From: CAVYXZ01 sp965223835 | GTDB taxonomy: Bacteria; Chloroflexota; Anaerolineae; Aggregatilineales; Phototrophicaceae | Assembly (NCBI GenBank): GCA_965223835.1 | Contig: CBDCXQ010000001.1 | Span: 4,340,001-4,404,000, forward strand | Direction of reading: 5' to 3' | Length of the DNA stretch: 64,000 nucleotides | Part shown: piece after piece, positions 1-6,118 of the stretch | How the letters are laid out: every line of letters begins with the position of its first letter | Position numbering within the stretch: the first letter of the stretch is position 1 | Position numbers and translations under genes: made by a program | Notes under the pieces: model-generated | Told to the model about the DNA's origin: nothing | The model's input: the letters and a program-made list of their open reading frames with translations, nothing else | Database searches by the model: none

Positions 1-32
1 AGTCACGTATCACTCAGCAGCATCCAAATTTC

Positions 33-86
33 TGACCCACTCCGGTTGCCAGAAATCGGGATGGGCCGGGTCGGTAGAGTGGGTCA
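33..86 (-). promoter_or_regulatory. Hairpin downstream of rplA; candidate rplJ (L10) leader
   Basis: Bases 33-42 (tgacccactc) and 77-86 (gagtgggtca) are perfect 10-bp inverted complements enclosing 34 bases that hold further GC-rich pairing. The structure lies 3' of rplA in the minus-strand operon, where rplJ normally follows, and bases 1-324 contain no convincing gene. In many bacteria ribosomal protein L10 binds a structured leader exactly here to control rplJ-rplL. The hairpin is seen; the leader assignment is inferred from gene order, and the rplJ start itself is outside the window. Confidence 0.35.
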
Positions 87-324
87 TATCTGATTTGGTG
101 GTCCAATAAGATCATCTGGCAAAATAGTAGTTTCGTCGAATTCTGCTCGCTCCGTTTAGAATCACCGTAAACAGGACAGCATGGCGCTCATAATGGGCTC
201 CCGTTTTTGCTAAACATAGCACAGCCTACCGATCCTGGCACACCAGCGATTAGGGGTATAAGAATCAAAAAGCGGCACAGCGCTGGGCCGTACCACTTTG
301 ATAAGTATGATCGAATTTTACTGA

Positions 325-1020
325 TTAGGCGTTGGGATCGACGCGGATGCCCGGCCCCATCGTGGAGGTCATCACGATGCGCTGCACGTAAGTCCCTTTA
401 ACGGCGGCGGGCCGTGCTCGATTCACCGCGTCGACGACCGTCTGGGTGTTTTCGAGCAATTTGTCAGCATCAAAGCTGGCCTTGCCCACCGGGACATGCA
501 GGTTACCGCTTTTGTCGTTACGGAATTCCACCCGTCCGGCTTTACGCTCATCAATCGCCTGTGCCAGTTCGCCAGATTGCACCACCGTACCGGCTTTGGG
601 ATTGGGCATCAAGCCACGCGGCCCCAGGATACGGGCTACCCGGCCCACTTTCGACATCATACTGGGCGTTGCCAGCGCGGCATCGAATTCCAGCCAGTTC
701 TCGTTCTGAATTTTCGCAATCACGGAGTCGTCAGCGATAATATCGGCCCCGGCTTCTTCTGCAATGCGAGCATCTTCGCCATCGGCAAACACTAGCACCC
801 GCACTGTCTTGCCCAGGCCATGCGGCAACAGTACCGTATTCCGTACCTGCTGGTCGCTGTGACGTGGGTCAATGCCCAGGCGCATATGCAGTTCGACGGT
901 TTCATCAAACTTGGCTTTGGCCGTCTGCTTGATGAGATCCACCGCCTCTGACAACGGGTAGAACGTGTCCCGGTCAAAGGTCTTCATCGCATCAACGTAA
1001 CGCTTACCTTTTTTGCCCAT
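325..1020 (-). CDS. rplA: 50S ribosomal protein L1
   Basis: Ribosomal protein L1 forms the mobile L1 stalk of the large subunit near the E site and in many bacteria represses its own L11-L1 mRNA. The 231-residue product has the family's usual length and the signature block GPRGLMPNPKAGTV near residues 133-146, with the N-terminal KTFDRDTFYPLSEAVDL region typical of the family. It is the last gene of the secE-nusG-rplK-rplA series seen here, 174 bases after rplK. An AGGAG sequence lies upstream of the ATG, though 13 bases away. The 174-base spacer contains a small GGGC-tgcg-GCCC hairpin that could take part in L1 control, which is speculative. Identity is secure. Confidence 0.98.
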   Translation of the reverse strand: MGKKGKRYVDAMKTFDRDTFYPLSEAVDLIKQTAKAKFDETVELHMRLGIDPRHSDQQVRNTVLLPHGLGKTVRVLVFADGEDARIAEEAGADIIADDSVIAKIQNENWLEFDAALATPSMMSKVGRVARILGPRGLMPNPKAGTVVQSGELAQAIDERKAGRVEFRNDKSGNLHVPVGKASFDADKLLENTQTVVDAVNRARPAAVKGTYVQRIVMTSTMGPGIRVDPNA

Positions 1021-1194
1021 GTTCTGTTGTTTCTCCTGTGGTTATGGCGGGCCGCAGCCCTCCCACGAATAATTTGTATAGTGCTTGCTATCGAAACGGA
1101 CACATAGTCGGTGCCTGTATCAGATGATGATGGTTGTAGGAACCGGCTACCGCCTGTCCATCAGACAACCCATCGACAGGTAACTGATTCCAGC

Positions 1195-1620
1195 TCAATC
1201 CGTAACGGTAATGCCCATTTGCCGAGCGGTGCCCGCAATTTGCCGAATCGCCATATCGATGTCATTGGTGTTGAGGTCGGGCAGCTTGACCTCAGCGATT
1301 TCTTGCAGTTGCTTGCGGCTCAGCGATGCTACTTTTTCGCTCTGGGGCGTGGATGAACCTTTGTCGATACCGGCTGCTTTTTTGAGCAAAAAGGCCGTCG
1401 GTGGACTCTTCAGCGTGAACCGGAATGAACTATCGGTGAAGATGGTGATCTCCGCCGGGATAATATCCCCCATCCGCGTGCTGGTCCGGGCGTTATATTC
1501 CTTACAAAAGCCCATCAGGTTGATGCCATGCTGGGCCAGCGCCGGGCCAATCGGTGGGGCCGGGTTTGCTTTACCGGCGGGAATTTGCAGGGTGATGATT
1601 GCTTTAATTTTCTTTGCCAT
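1195..1620 (-). CDS. rplK: 50S ribosomal protein L11
   Basis: L11 binds the GTPase-associated centre of 23S rRNA and takes part in factor binding and the stringent response. The 141-residue product has the standard length. It opens with the conserved lysine-rich start AKKIKAIITLQIPAGKANPAPPIG (N-terminal domain, factor-facing) and continues with GINLMGFCKEYNA and the C-terminal RNA-binding domain ending IRQIAGTARQMGITV. It follows nusG by only 17 bases and precedes rplA, the order found in most bacteria, so it is almost certainly co-transcribed with both. Confidence 0.98.
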   Translation of the reverse strand: MAKKIKAIITLQIPAGKANPAPPIGPALAQHGINLMGFCKEYNARTSTRMGDIIPAEITIFTDSSFRFTLKSPPTAFLLKKAAGIDKGSSTPQSEKVASLSRKQLQEIAEVKLPDLNTNDIDMAIRQIAGTARQMGITVTD

Positions 1621-1637
1621 ACGTTATGGTCCTCAGA

Positions 1638-2282
1638 TCAGGTTTTTTCGACTTCCAGGAAATCTAGCTCAACTGGCGTATCACGGCCAAAGAAATTAAC
1701 CATGACCCGCACTTTGGTGCGGTCCATATCAATCGCCGCGACCGTCCCAATAAAATCGTTGAAGGGTCCATCAATAATGCGAACTTTTTCGCCGACCGCA
1801 TAATTGACTTTCGGCGTGGGTGTTTCCTGTTCCATGCGGTCCAGGATGGTTTTAACTTCTTCCGGTCGCAGCGGTGTAGGGTCATTGCCCATCCCCACAA
1901 AACCGGTCACACCGGGCGTATTGCGCACCACATACCACGAATCTTCATCCATGACCATCTGTACCAGCAGATAACCAGGGAAGACACGGCGCTCAATCTC
2001 GCGGCGCTTGCCATCTTTGATCTCTAGCTCAACTTCGGTGGGGACAATCACATCAAAGATCTTGTCACGCATCCCCATGGTCTCGATACGCTGCTCAATC
2101 GAGAAGCGCACCTTGTTTTCATAACCCGAATAGCAGTGTATTACATACCATTTTTTCTGGCTCTCGGGCGGCTCGGTGCCATCTTCCAGAACAATGTGAA
2201 TGCCATCATCGTCGTCTGCTGCGTTATCTAGATAGACCGGCTCCGAATCATACGTCTCGTTCAAGACATCTTCATCACTCAC
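1638..2282 (-). CDS. nusG: Transcription termination/antitermination protein NusG
   Basis: NusG binds the RNA polymerase clamp helices through its N-terminal domain and couples to Rho or ribosomal S10 through a C-terminal KOW domain. The product has an acidic N-terminal extension (about residues 1-42, many Asp/Glu), then the NGN domain starting KKWYVIHCYSGYENKV with FPGYLLVQM in the middle, and a KOW domain containing GEKVRIIDGPFNDFIGTV. At 214 residues it is about 30 longer than common NusG because of the extension. It lies 23 bases after secE and 17 before rplK. The start is the upstream ATG; a later start would drop only the acidic tail. Confidence 0.97.
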   Translation of the reverse strand: MSDEDVLNETYDSEPVYLDNAADDDDGIHIVLEDGTEPPESQKKWYVIHCYSGYENKVRFSIEQRIETMGMRDKIFDVIVPTEVELEIKDGKRREIERRVFPGYLLVQMVMDEDSWYVVRNTPGVTGFVGMGNDPTPLRPEEVKTILDRMEQETPTPKVNYAVGEKVRIIDGPFNDFIGTVAAIDMDRTKVRVMVNFFGRDTPVELDFLEVEKT

Positions 2283-2305
2283 ACGATTACTCCTTCATTT
2301 GACGG

Positions 2306-2749
2306 TCAGGCGGGATTGTCGAAACGTCGATATACCACAAACCCAACCACGATCACAGCGACGAAGAAGCCCAGGAAAATGAAGGGCTGGGACAGGCCAA
2401 TCTCAAATAATTCGCTGAAGGCCAGGCTAATCAACCCCAGCGCGATCGAGGCCAAAACGGTTGTGACTAAGACAATGATGCTCAATCGGCGCGTATCTTC
2501 ACGCGTCGGCCAGGTGACTTTGCGAATTTCGGCGTTTACACCCTCGAAATATTCGCGTATGCCCCCTACCGAGCGGGCGACGATATTCCCCTCAACCGTG
2601 TCGGAACTGCGCCGCCCCGGCGTGGCCCGGCCCTTGCTGGCGGTCATACCGTGCTCGGTTTCGGCTGTCGCCTCGGGTTTATCTGATGAACCCCCAAACA
2701 AGCGCCAACTCCGGCGTGGTTTTTCATCAGCAGCTTTCTGTGTTGACAT
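2306..2749 (-). CDS. secE: Preprotein translocase subunit SecE
   Basis: SecE clamps the SecY channel of the Sec translocon in the inner membrane. The 147-residue protein has a low-complexity charged N-terminal part (residues 1-75) and then the conserved SecE block: an amphipathic helix YFEGVNAEIRKVTWPTREDTRR followed by one hydrophobic segment (about residues 88-112) and a second hydrophobic stretch near the C-terminus. KVTWP is the family signature. The short single-helix type of SecE would be about 60 residues; the extra N-terminal region and second hydrophobic segment make this one longer. It lies between tRNA-Trp and nusG, the classic position. Confidence 0.93.
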   Translation of the reverse strand: MSTQKAADEKPRRSWRLFGGSSDKPEATAETEHGMTASKGRATPGRRSSDTVEGNIVARSVGGIREYFEGVNAEIRKVTWPTREDTRRLSIIVLVTTVLASIALGLISLAFSELFEIGLSQPFIFLGFFVAVIVVGFVVYRRFDNPA

Positions 2750-2812
2750 ACTGTCTCCTTAACCTCGTTTACGCAAGACACCGTCACAGCGGACGGTGTC
2801 TTGGCGATTGAG

Positions 2813-2885
2813 CAGGGGAGGCAGGGATCGAACCTGCAACCTACGGTTTTGGAGACCGTCACTCTGCCAATTGAGCTACTCCCCT
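2813..2885 (-). tRNA. tRNA-Trp (CCA anticodon)
   Basis: The minus strand folds as a 73-base cloverleaf: 7-bp acceptor AGGGGAG/CTCCCCT (2879-2885 with 2814-2820), a T arm with GGTTCGATCC, and an anticodon loop CTCCAAA giving anticodon CCA. The 3' CCA is not encoded. It sits between rpmG and secE, where tRNA-Trp is found in many bacterial genomes, and should be released by processing of the same transcript. Confidence 0.96.
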
Positions 2886-2896
2886 ATGCTGGCAGG

Positions 2897-3058
2897 TTAT
2901 TTGGTCTCCCGATAGATCACATGCCGCCGTACCAGGGGATCATACTTGCGCAGTTCCAGACGCGCCGTCGTCGTCCGCCGGTTTTTCTCGGTGATATACA
3001 TGTGACCGCTCTCGGTACTCTTCATCTTAACGACGATTCGATTGCCTTTTTTCGCCAT
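2897..3058 (-). CDS. rpmG: 50S ribosomal protein L33
   Basis: This 53-residue product is a basic small-subunit-length protein of the L33 family, a large-subunit protein near the E site. It begins MAKKGNRIVVKMKSTESGHM and continues with YITEKNRRTTTARLELRKYDPL, matching the L33 pattern (YxTxKNRRxxxxRLELxKYDP). It contains no cysteine, so it is the zinc-independent form rather than the CxxC form. The ATG at 3056-3058 gives the usual L33 N-terminus. It is flanked by tRNA-Thr(GGT) and tRNA-Trp in the same orientation, a typical rpmG-tRNA-secE-nusG arrangement. Confidence 0.95.
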   Translation of the reverse strand: MAKKGNRIVVKMKSTESGHMYITEKNRRTTTARLELRKYDPLVRRHVIYRETK

Positions 3059-3083
3059 TATTGGGTTCCTCTTTTGCGTTCCA

Positions 3084-3155
3084 AGCCTTCGATGGGATTT
3101 GAACCCATGACCTCATTCTTACCAAGAATGCGCTCTACCCCTGAGCTACGAAGGC
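3084..3155 (-). tRNA. tRNA-Thr (GGT anticodon)
   Basis: A 72-base cloverleaf on the minus strand: acceptor GCCTTCG/CGAAGGC (3149-3155 with 3085-3091), T arm with GGTTCAAATCC, and anticodon loop TTGGTAA giving anticodon GGT. The 3' CCA is not encoded. It lies 25 bases before rpmG and 6 bases after tRNA-Tyr in the same transcript direction. Confidence 0.96.
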
Positions 3156-3161
3156 ATTGAG

Positions 3162-3244
3162 TGGGCCGGGCTGGATTCGAACCAGCGTAGGCTCTCGCCA
3201 ATAAATTTACAGTCTATCCCCATTAGCCACTCGGGCACCGACCC
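3162..3244 (-). tRNA. tRNA-Tyr (GTA anticodon)
   Basis: An 83-base class II tRNA on the minus strand with a long variable arm, as expected for tRNA-Tyr. The acceptor pairs GGGTCGG with CCGGCCC (one G-U), the T arm holds GGTTCGAATCC, and the anticodon loop CTGTAAA gives anticodon GTA. It sits in a tRNA cluster between the two tRNA-Thr genes. Confidence 0.95.
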
Positions 3245-3298
3245 ATACTTTAACGCCGTGAGCTGTTAATTTGCGTCTCGCAGATGCGAAATCTGCTA

Positions 3299-3371
3299 AG
3301 CCACCAGTGGGACTTGAACCCACGACATTTCGCTTACAAGGCGAATGCTCTGCCAACTGAGCTATGGTGGC
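3299..3371 (-). tRNA. tRNA-Thr (TGT anticodon)
   Basis: A 73-base cloverleaf on the minus strand: acceptor GCCACCA/TGGTGGC (3365-3371 with 3300-3306), T arm with GGTTCAAGTCC, and anticodon loop CTTGTAA giving anticodon TGT. It is the first gene of the tRNA-ribosomal protein transcript, directly downstream of the promoter at 3384-3413. Confidence 0.96.
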
Positions 3372-3383
3372 ATACACCATTGC

Positions 3384-3413
3384 ATTATAGCATGGCAGGA
3401 TTATCAGGTTCAA
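3384..3413 (-). promoter_or_regulatory. Sigma-70 promoter of the tRNA-rpmG-secE-nusG transcript
   Basis: On the minus strand a perfect -10 TATAAT (complement of 3384-3389) is preceded by TTGAAC (complement of 3408-3413) with an 18-base spacer. The predicted start is about 6 bases before tRNA-Thr(TGT), which fits a strong promoter for stable RNA and ribosomal genes. Confidence 0.75.
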
Positions 3414-3512
3414 GAGGTAGTTCCACCAGCGGAAGCATTCTAGCGAAGCGCCCGACGCTTGTCAATGGCGTGCTGTGCAAATATCGGGATATGACACACT
3501 GGGTTTTTCAGC

Positions 3513-3541
3513 TTTGCAGCGCACCAAATTTCGCTTATACT
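3513..3541 (+). promoter_or_regulatory. Candidate promoter of the MFS leader
   Basis: TTTGCA (3513-3518) and TATACT (3536-3541) are separated by exactly 17 bases. The predicted start near 3548 would give a leader of about 190 bases in front of the MFS gene, containing two hairpins and a terminator. The -10 is good, the -35 weak. Confidence 0.5.
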
Positions 3542-3686
3542 ATCAACTGTCAAATTAGGGGTAATGATGTTTCGTTATCGACCCAAAGCACAAACTGAGT
3601 ACATTGAAATGAGTGCTGCCGCGCACCCTGCTATCGGTGCGCCAGAATATATGTAATACGATAATTAATAACAACCTTCGTATCAC

Positions 3687-3718
3687 AACGGTCTGGGCGC
3701 ACAAACCAGGCCGTTTTT
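3687..3718 (+). terminator. Intrinsic terminator inside the MFS gene leader
   Basis: A 10-bp stem with one G-U pair (aacggtctgg, 3687-3696, with ccaggccgtt, 3706-3715) and a 9-base loop runs into TTTTT (3714-3718). It lies only 22 bases before the MFS start, with no other plus-strand gene upstream, so it probably acts as an attenuator rather than the end of an operon. The region 3414-3740 holds no gene otherwise. Confidence 0.6.
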
Positions 3719-3740
3719 GATTCTCCAAAAAGGAGCAATG

Positions 3741-5081
3741 ATGTTGAAATCACCGGGTATGCAAACCTTTACGATCATCTGGTTCGGGCAGTTGGTCTCG
3801 CTGCTCGGCACGGCCATGACCCGCTTTGCCCTGCTTATCTGGGCCTATCAACAGACGGGCAGCGCCACCACTCTGGCCCTGCTGGGATTTTTCGCCTTCA
3901 TCTTTCAGATTGTGCTCAGTCCGGTAGCCGGTATGGTCATTGACCGCTTTGATCGTCGCTATATCATGCTGTTGACTGACCTCGGCGCTGGCCTGATGAC
4001 CATTGGGATGCTAGTGTTGTATAGCAATGGGACTCTGGAAATCTGGCATTTGTACATCGCCGAAGCGTTAACCGGGGCGTTCGAGACGTTTCAGCGACCA
4101 GCCTACTCGGCGGCCACGACCACCCTAATCCCAAAGCAGCACTACGCCCGTGCGATGGGGATGCGCTCCCTCGCGGCGAATGCGTCCACTGTGGTTGCGC
4201 CGTTCTTTGCGGGGGCAATGCTGACCTTTATCGATATTGACGGCGTGATGCTCATTGACGTCGCAACATTTCTGGTGGCGATGGTGACGCTGCTGCTGGT
4301 GCGTTTTCCCCGTCCTGAAACCAGTGCCGATGGTTTGGCAGCCCGCGGCAACTGGCGGCACGAATTGCGATTTGGCTTACGTTATATCCACCAACGTCCG
4401 GGGCTACGCGGCTTGCTGCTGATTTTTATGGGTATCGACGTGTTCGCAACGCTGGCCTACTTTTCGATTCTGCCCGCGATGGTGCTGGCCCGCATCGGCA
4501 ATAATGAGTTGGCGCTGGCTGCGGTGCAATCGGCACTGGGCATTGGTGGTGTGGTTGGGGGTCTGCTAATGAGCCTGTGGGGTGGTCCCCGCCGCAAGAT
4601 TCACAGCATTTTTCTGGGCACGGCGCTGTCGTATACGCTGGGGGACTTTGTGTTCGCCGTCGGTCAAAGCGTAGAAGTCTGGGTCGTGGCGGCATTTTTA
4701 GCGGCGGTGTTCATCCCGTTCATCAGCGGCTCGTTTCACGCCATCTGGCAGGCGAAAGTCGCGCCGGATATTCAAGGCCGGGTTTTTGCCGTGCGCAATA
4801 TGTTCACCGGAGCCGCCATGCTCACCGGCTATTTGATCGCAGGACCACTGGCTGATGTGATATTCGAACCGGCGATGCAACCCGGCGGCAGCTTAACCGG
4901 GATTTTTGGCTGGCTGGTGGGCATTGGTCCCGGTGCCGGGATGGCTGTGATCTTCATCTTTACGGCTACCTTTGGGATGCTCATCAGCCTCAGCGGGTAT
5001 CTGATCCCGGCGTTGCGTAATGTTGAGGAAGATCTGCCGGATTATGATGAAGCGCCCGCGCTGGAGCCGGTTGCACCGTAA
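3741..5081 (+). CDS. MFS transporter, probable drug/solute exporter
   Basis: A major facilitator superfamily membrane protein of 446 residues with about twelve hydrophobic segments. The N-terminal half shows QLVSLLGTAMTRFALLIWAYQQTGS and VAGMVIDRFDRRYIM, the loop 2-3 motif (G-x-x-x-D-R-x-x-R-R) of the family, and the pattern resembles the MFS_3/enterobactin-exporter-like group. The substrate cannot be told. The start chosen is the ATG at 3741, five bases after AGGAG (3731-3735); an upstream TTG at 3717 is in frame but lies inside the terminator U-tract, and the ATG at 3738 is too near the ribosome site. Expression may depend on read-through of the terminator at 3687-3718. Confidence 0.9.
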   Translation: MLKSPGMQTFTIIWFGQLVSLLGTAMTRFALLIWAYQQTGSATTLALLGFFAFIFQIVLSPVAGMVIDRFDRRYIMLLTDLGAGLMTIGMLVLYSNGTLEIWHLYIAEALTGAFETFQRPAYSAATTTLIPKQHYARAMGMRSLAANASTVVAPFFAGAMLTFIDIDGVMLIDVATFLVAMVTLLLVRFPRPETSADGLAARGNWRHELRFGLRYIHQRPGLRGLLLIFMGIDVFATLAYFSILPAMVLARIGNNELALAAVQSALGIGGVVGGLLMSLWGGPRRKIHSIFLGTALSYTLGDFVFAVGQSVEVWVVAAFLAAVFIPFISGSFHAIWQAKVAPDIQGRVFAVRNMFTGAAMLTGYLIAGPLADVIFEPAMQPGGSLTGIFGWLVGIGPGAGMAVIFIFTATFGMLISLSGYLIPALRNVEEDLPDYDEAPALEPVAP

Positions 5082-5158
5082 ACACGCGCTTGTTTGCGAT
5101 CAGAGCTTGACTCAGTATCATTGGGACCAAATCCAACCATAGTCGCAAAGGAAGCGAG

Positions 5159-6052
5159 ATGAATATCTATGGAATCGTGCCGCCCATGGTCACGCCCTTT
5201 GACCACCATGAAGCGGTTGACGAAGCCGCATTGCGCGCCGAAGTACAGTATTTGATCGAGACGGCAGGCGTACATGGGCTGGCGGTGGGCGGCAGCACCG
5301 GCGAAGGGCATACACTATCGACCGACGAATTGCGTCAGGTCGTCGGCGCAGCGGTGGATGCGGCTGCCGGACGCGTCCCGGTGATCGCGGGTATCATCGT
5401 CGATAGCACGCGGCAAGCAGTTGAAAAAGCGCGGGCCGTCGCTGATCTGAACGTAGTTGCGTTGCAGGTGACGCCGGTGCATTATCTGTTCCGGCCCACT
5501 GACGACATGATGTTCCAGCACTTCGCGACGCTGGCGACTGCTACCGACGTACCGGTCATGATTTACAACGTCGTCCCCTGGTCGTACTGCTCACCGGCGC
5601 TGCTGGACCGGATGCTGACCGAGATTGAGGGCGTCATCGGCGTGAAACAAAGTGCGGGCGATCTCAAACTCATGGCGGACTTGCTGGTGTCATCGGGCGA
5701 CAAGGGACTGATTATGTCGGCAGTGGATGCGCTGCTGTATCCGTCGTTTTGCCTGGGCGCACACGGCGCGATTGCTGCGATTCTAGCCGCCGCCCCCGAA
5801 TTGTGCGTGCAATTGTGGGATGCAGTCGCGGCTGGCGATCATGACACCGCCCGTGACCTGCACGTCAAACTGCTGGGCATCTGGAACGCGATTATGGACG
5901 ACAACCTGCCCGCCAACGTCAAGACCACGCTGGCTTTGCAGGGACGCCCTGCCGGGATTCCACGCGCCCCCATGCCCGAAAGTTCGCCACAACAACGTGC
6001 CCATATCGAGCAGGCATTGCGGGCGGCGGGAGTCGAAGTTGTATCGCGCTGA
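5159..6052 (+). CDS. DapA/NanA-family aldolase (dihydrodipicolinate synthase family)
   Basis: A 297-residue TIM-barrel class I lyase of the DHDPS/N-acetylneuraminate lyase family, which forms a Schiff base with pyruvate or a 2-keto acid. Visible family marks are GIVPPMVTPF at the start, GGSTGEGHTLSTDE (residues about 43-56), the YNVVP strand with the catalytic Tyr, and GVKQSAGD with the Schiff-base Lys. Length is normal. Ribosome site AAAGGAAG precedes the ATG. It is alone between the MFS gene and the TIR genes, with no lysine-pathway neighbours, so a sugar-acid or keto-acid aldolase is as likely as true DapA. Its last bases are repeated in front of the second TIR gene (see 6043-6087). Confidence 0.88.
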   Translation: MNIYGIVPPMVTPFDHHEAVDEAALRAEVQYLIETAGVHGLAVGGSTGEGHTLSTDELRQVVGAAVDAAAGRVPVIAGIIVDSTRQAVEKARAVADLNVVALQVTPVHYLFRPTDDMMFQHFATLATATDVPVMIYNVVPWSYCSPALLDRMLTEIEGVIGVKQSAGDLKLMADLLVSSGDKGLIMSAVDALLYPSFCLGAHGAIAAILAAAPELCVQLWDAVAAGDHDTARDLHVKLLGIWNAIMDDNLPANVKTTLALQGRPAGIPRAPMPESSPQQRAHIEQALRAAGVEVVSR

Positions 6053-6087
6053 AATTTGCTGAATTGAGACGTAATAGTCATAATTCA
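6043..6087 (+). repeat. Upstream repeat of first TIR-FGE gene, copy A
   Basis: Two 17-base blocks (6043-6059, atcgcgctgaaatttgc, and 6071-6087, gtaatagtcataattca) with an 11-base spacer. Both blocks and the same spacing recur at 9075-9119 before the second TIR-FGE gene. The first block overlaps the last codons and stop of the aldolase gene, which indicates that the downstream copy arose by duplication from here. Confidence 0.85.
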
Positions 6088-6118
6088 TACAGTAATCCAG
6101 CCATTGTAATCAAAAATC

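Noticed and set aside
207..401. Open frames on the plus strand across rplA and rplK
   Set aside because: They lie opposite or out of frame with conserved ribosomal genes and show no domain, so they are shadows.
3245..3298. A fifth tRNA between tRNA-Tyr and tRNA-Thr(TGT)
   Set aside because: No cloverleaf; only a small gcagat-gcgaa-atctgc hairpin.
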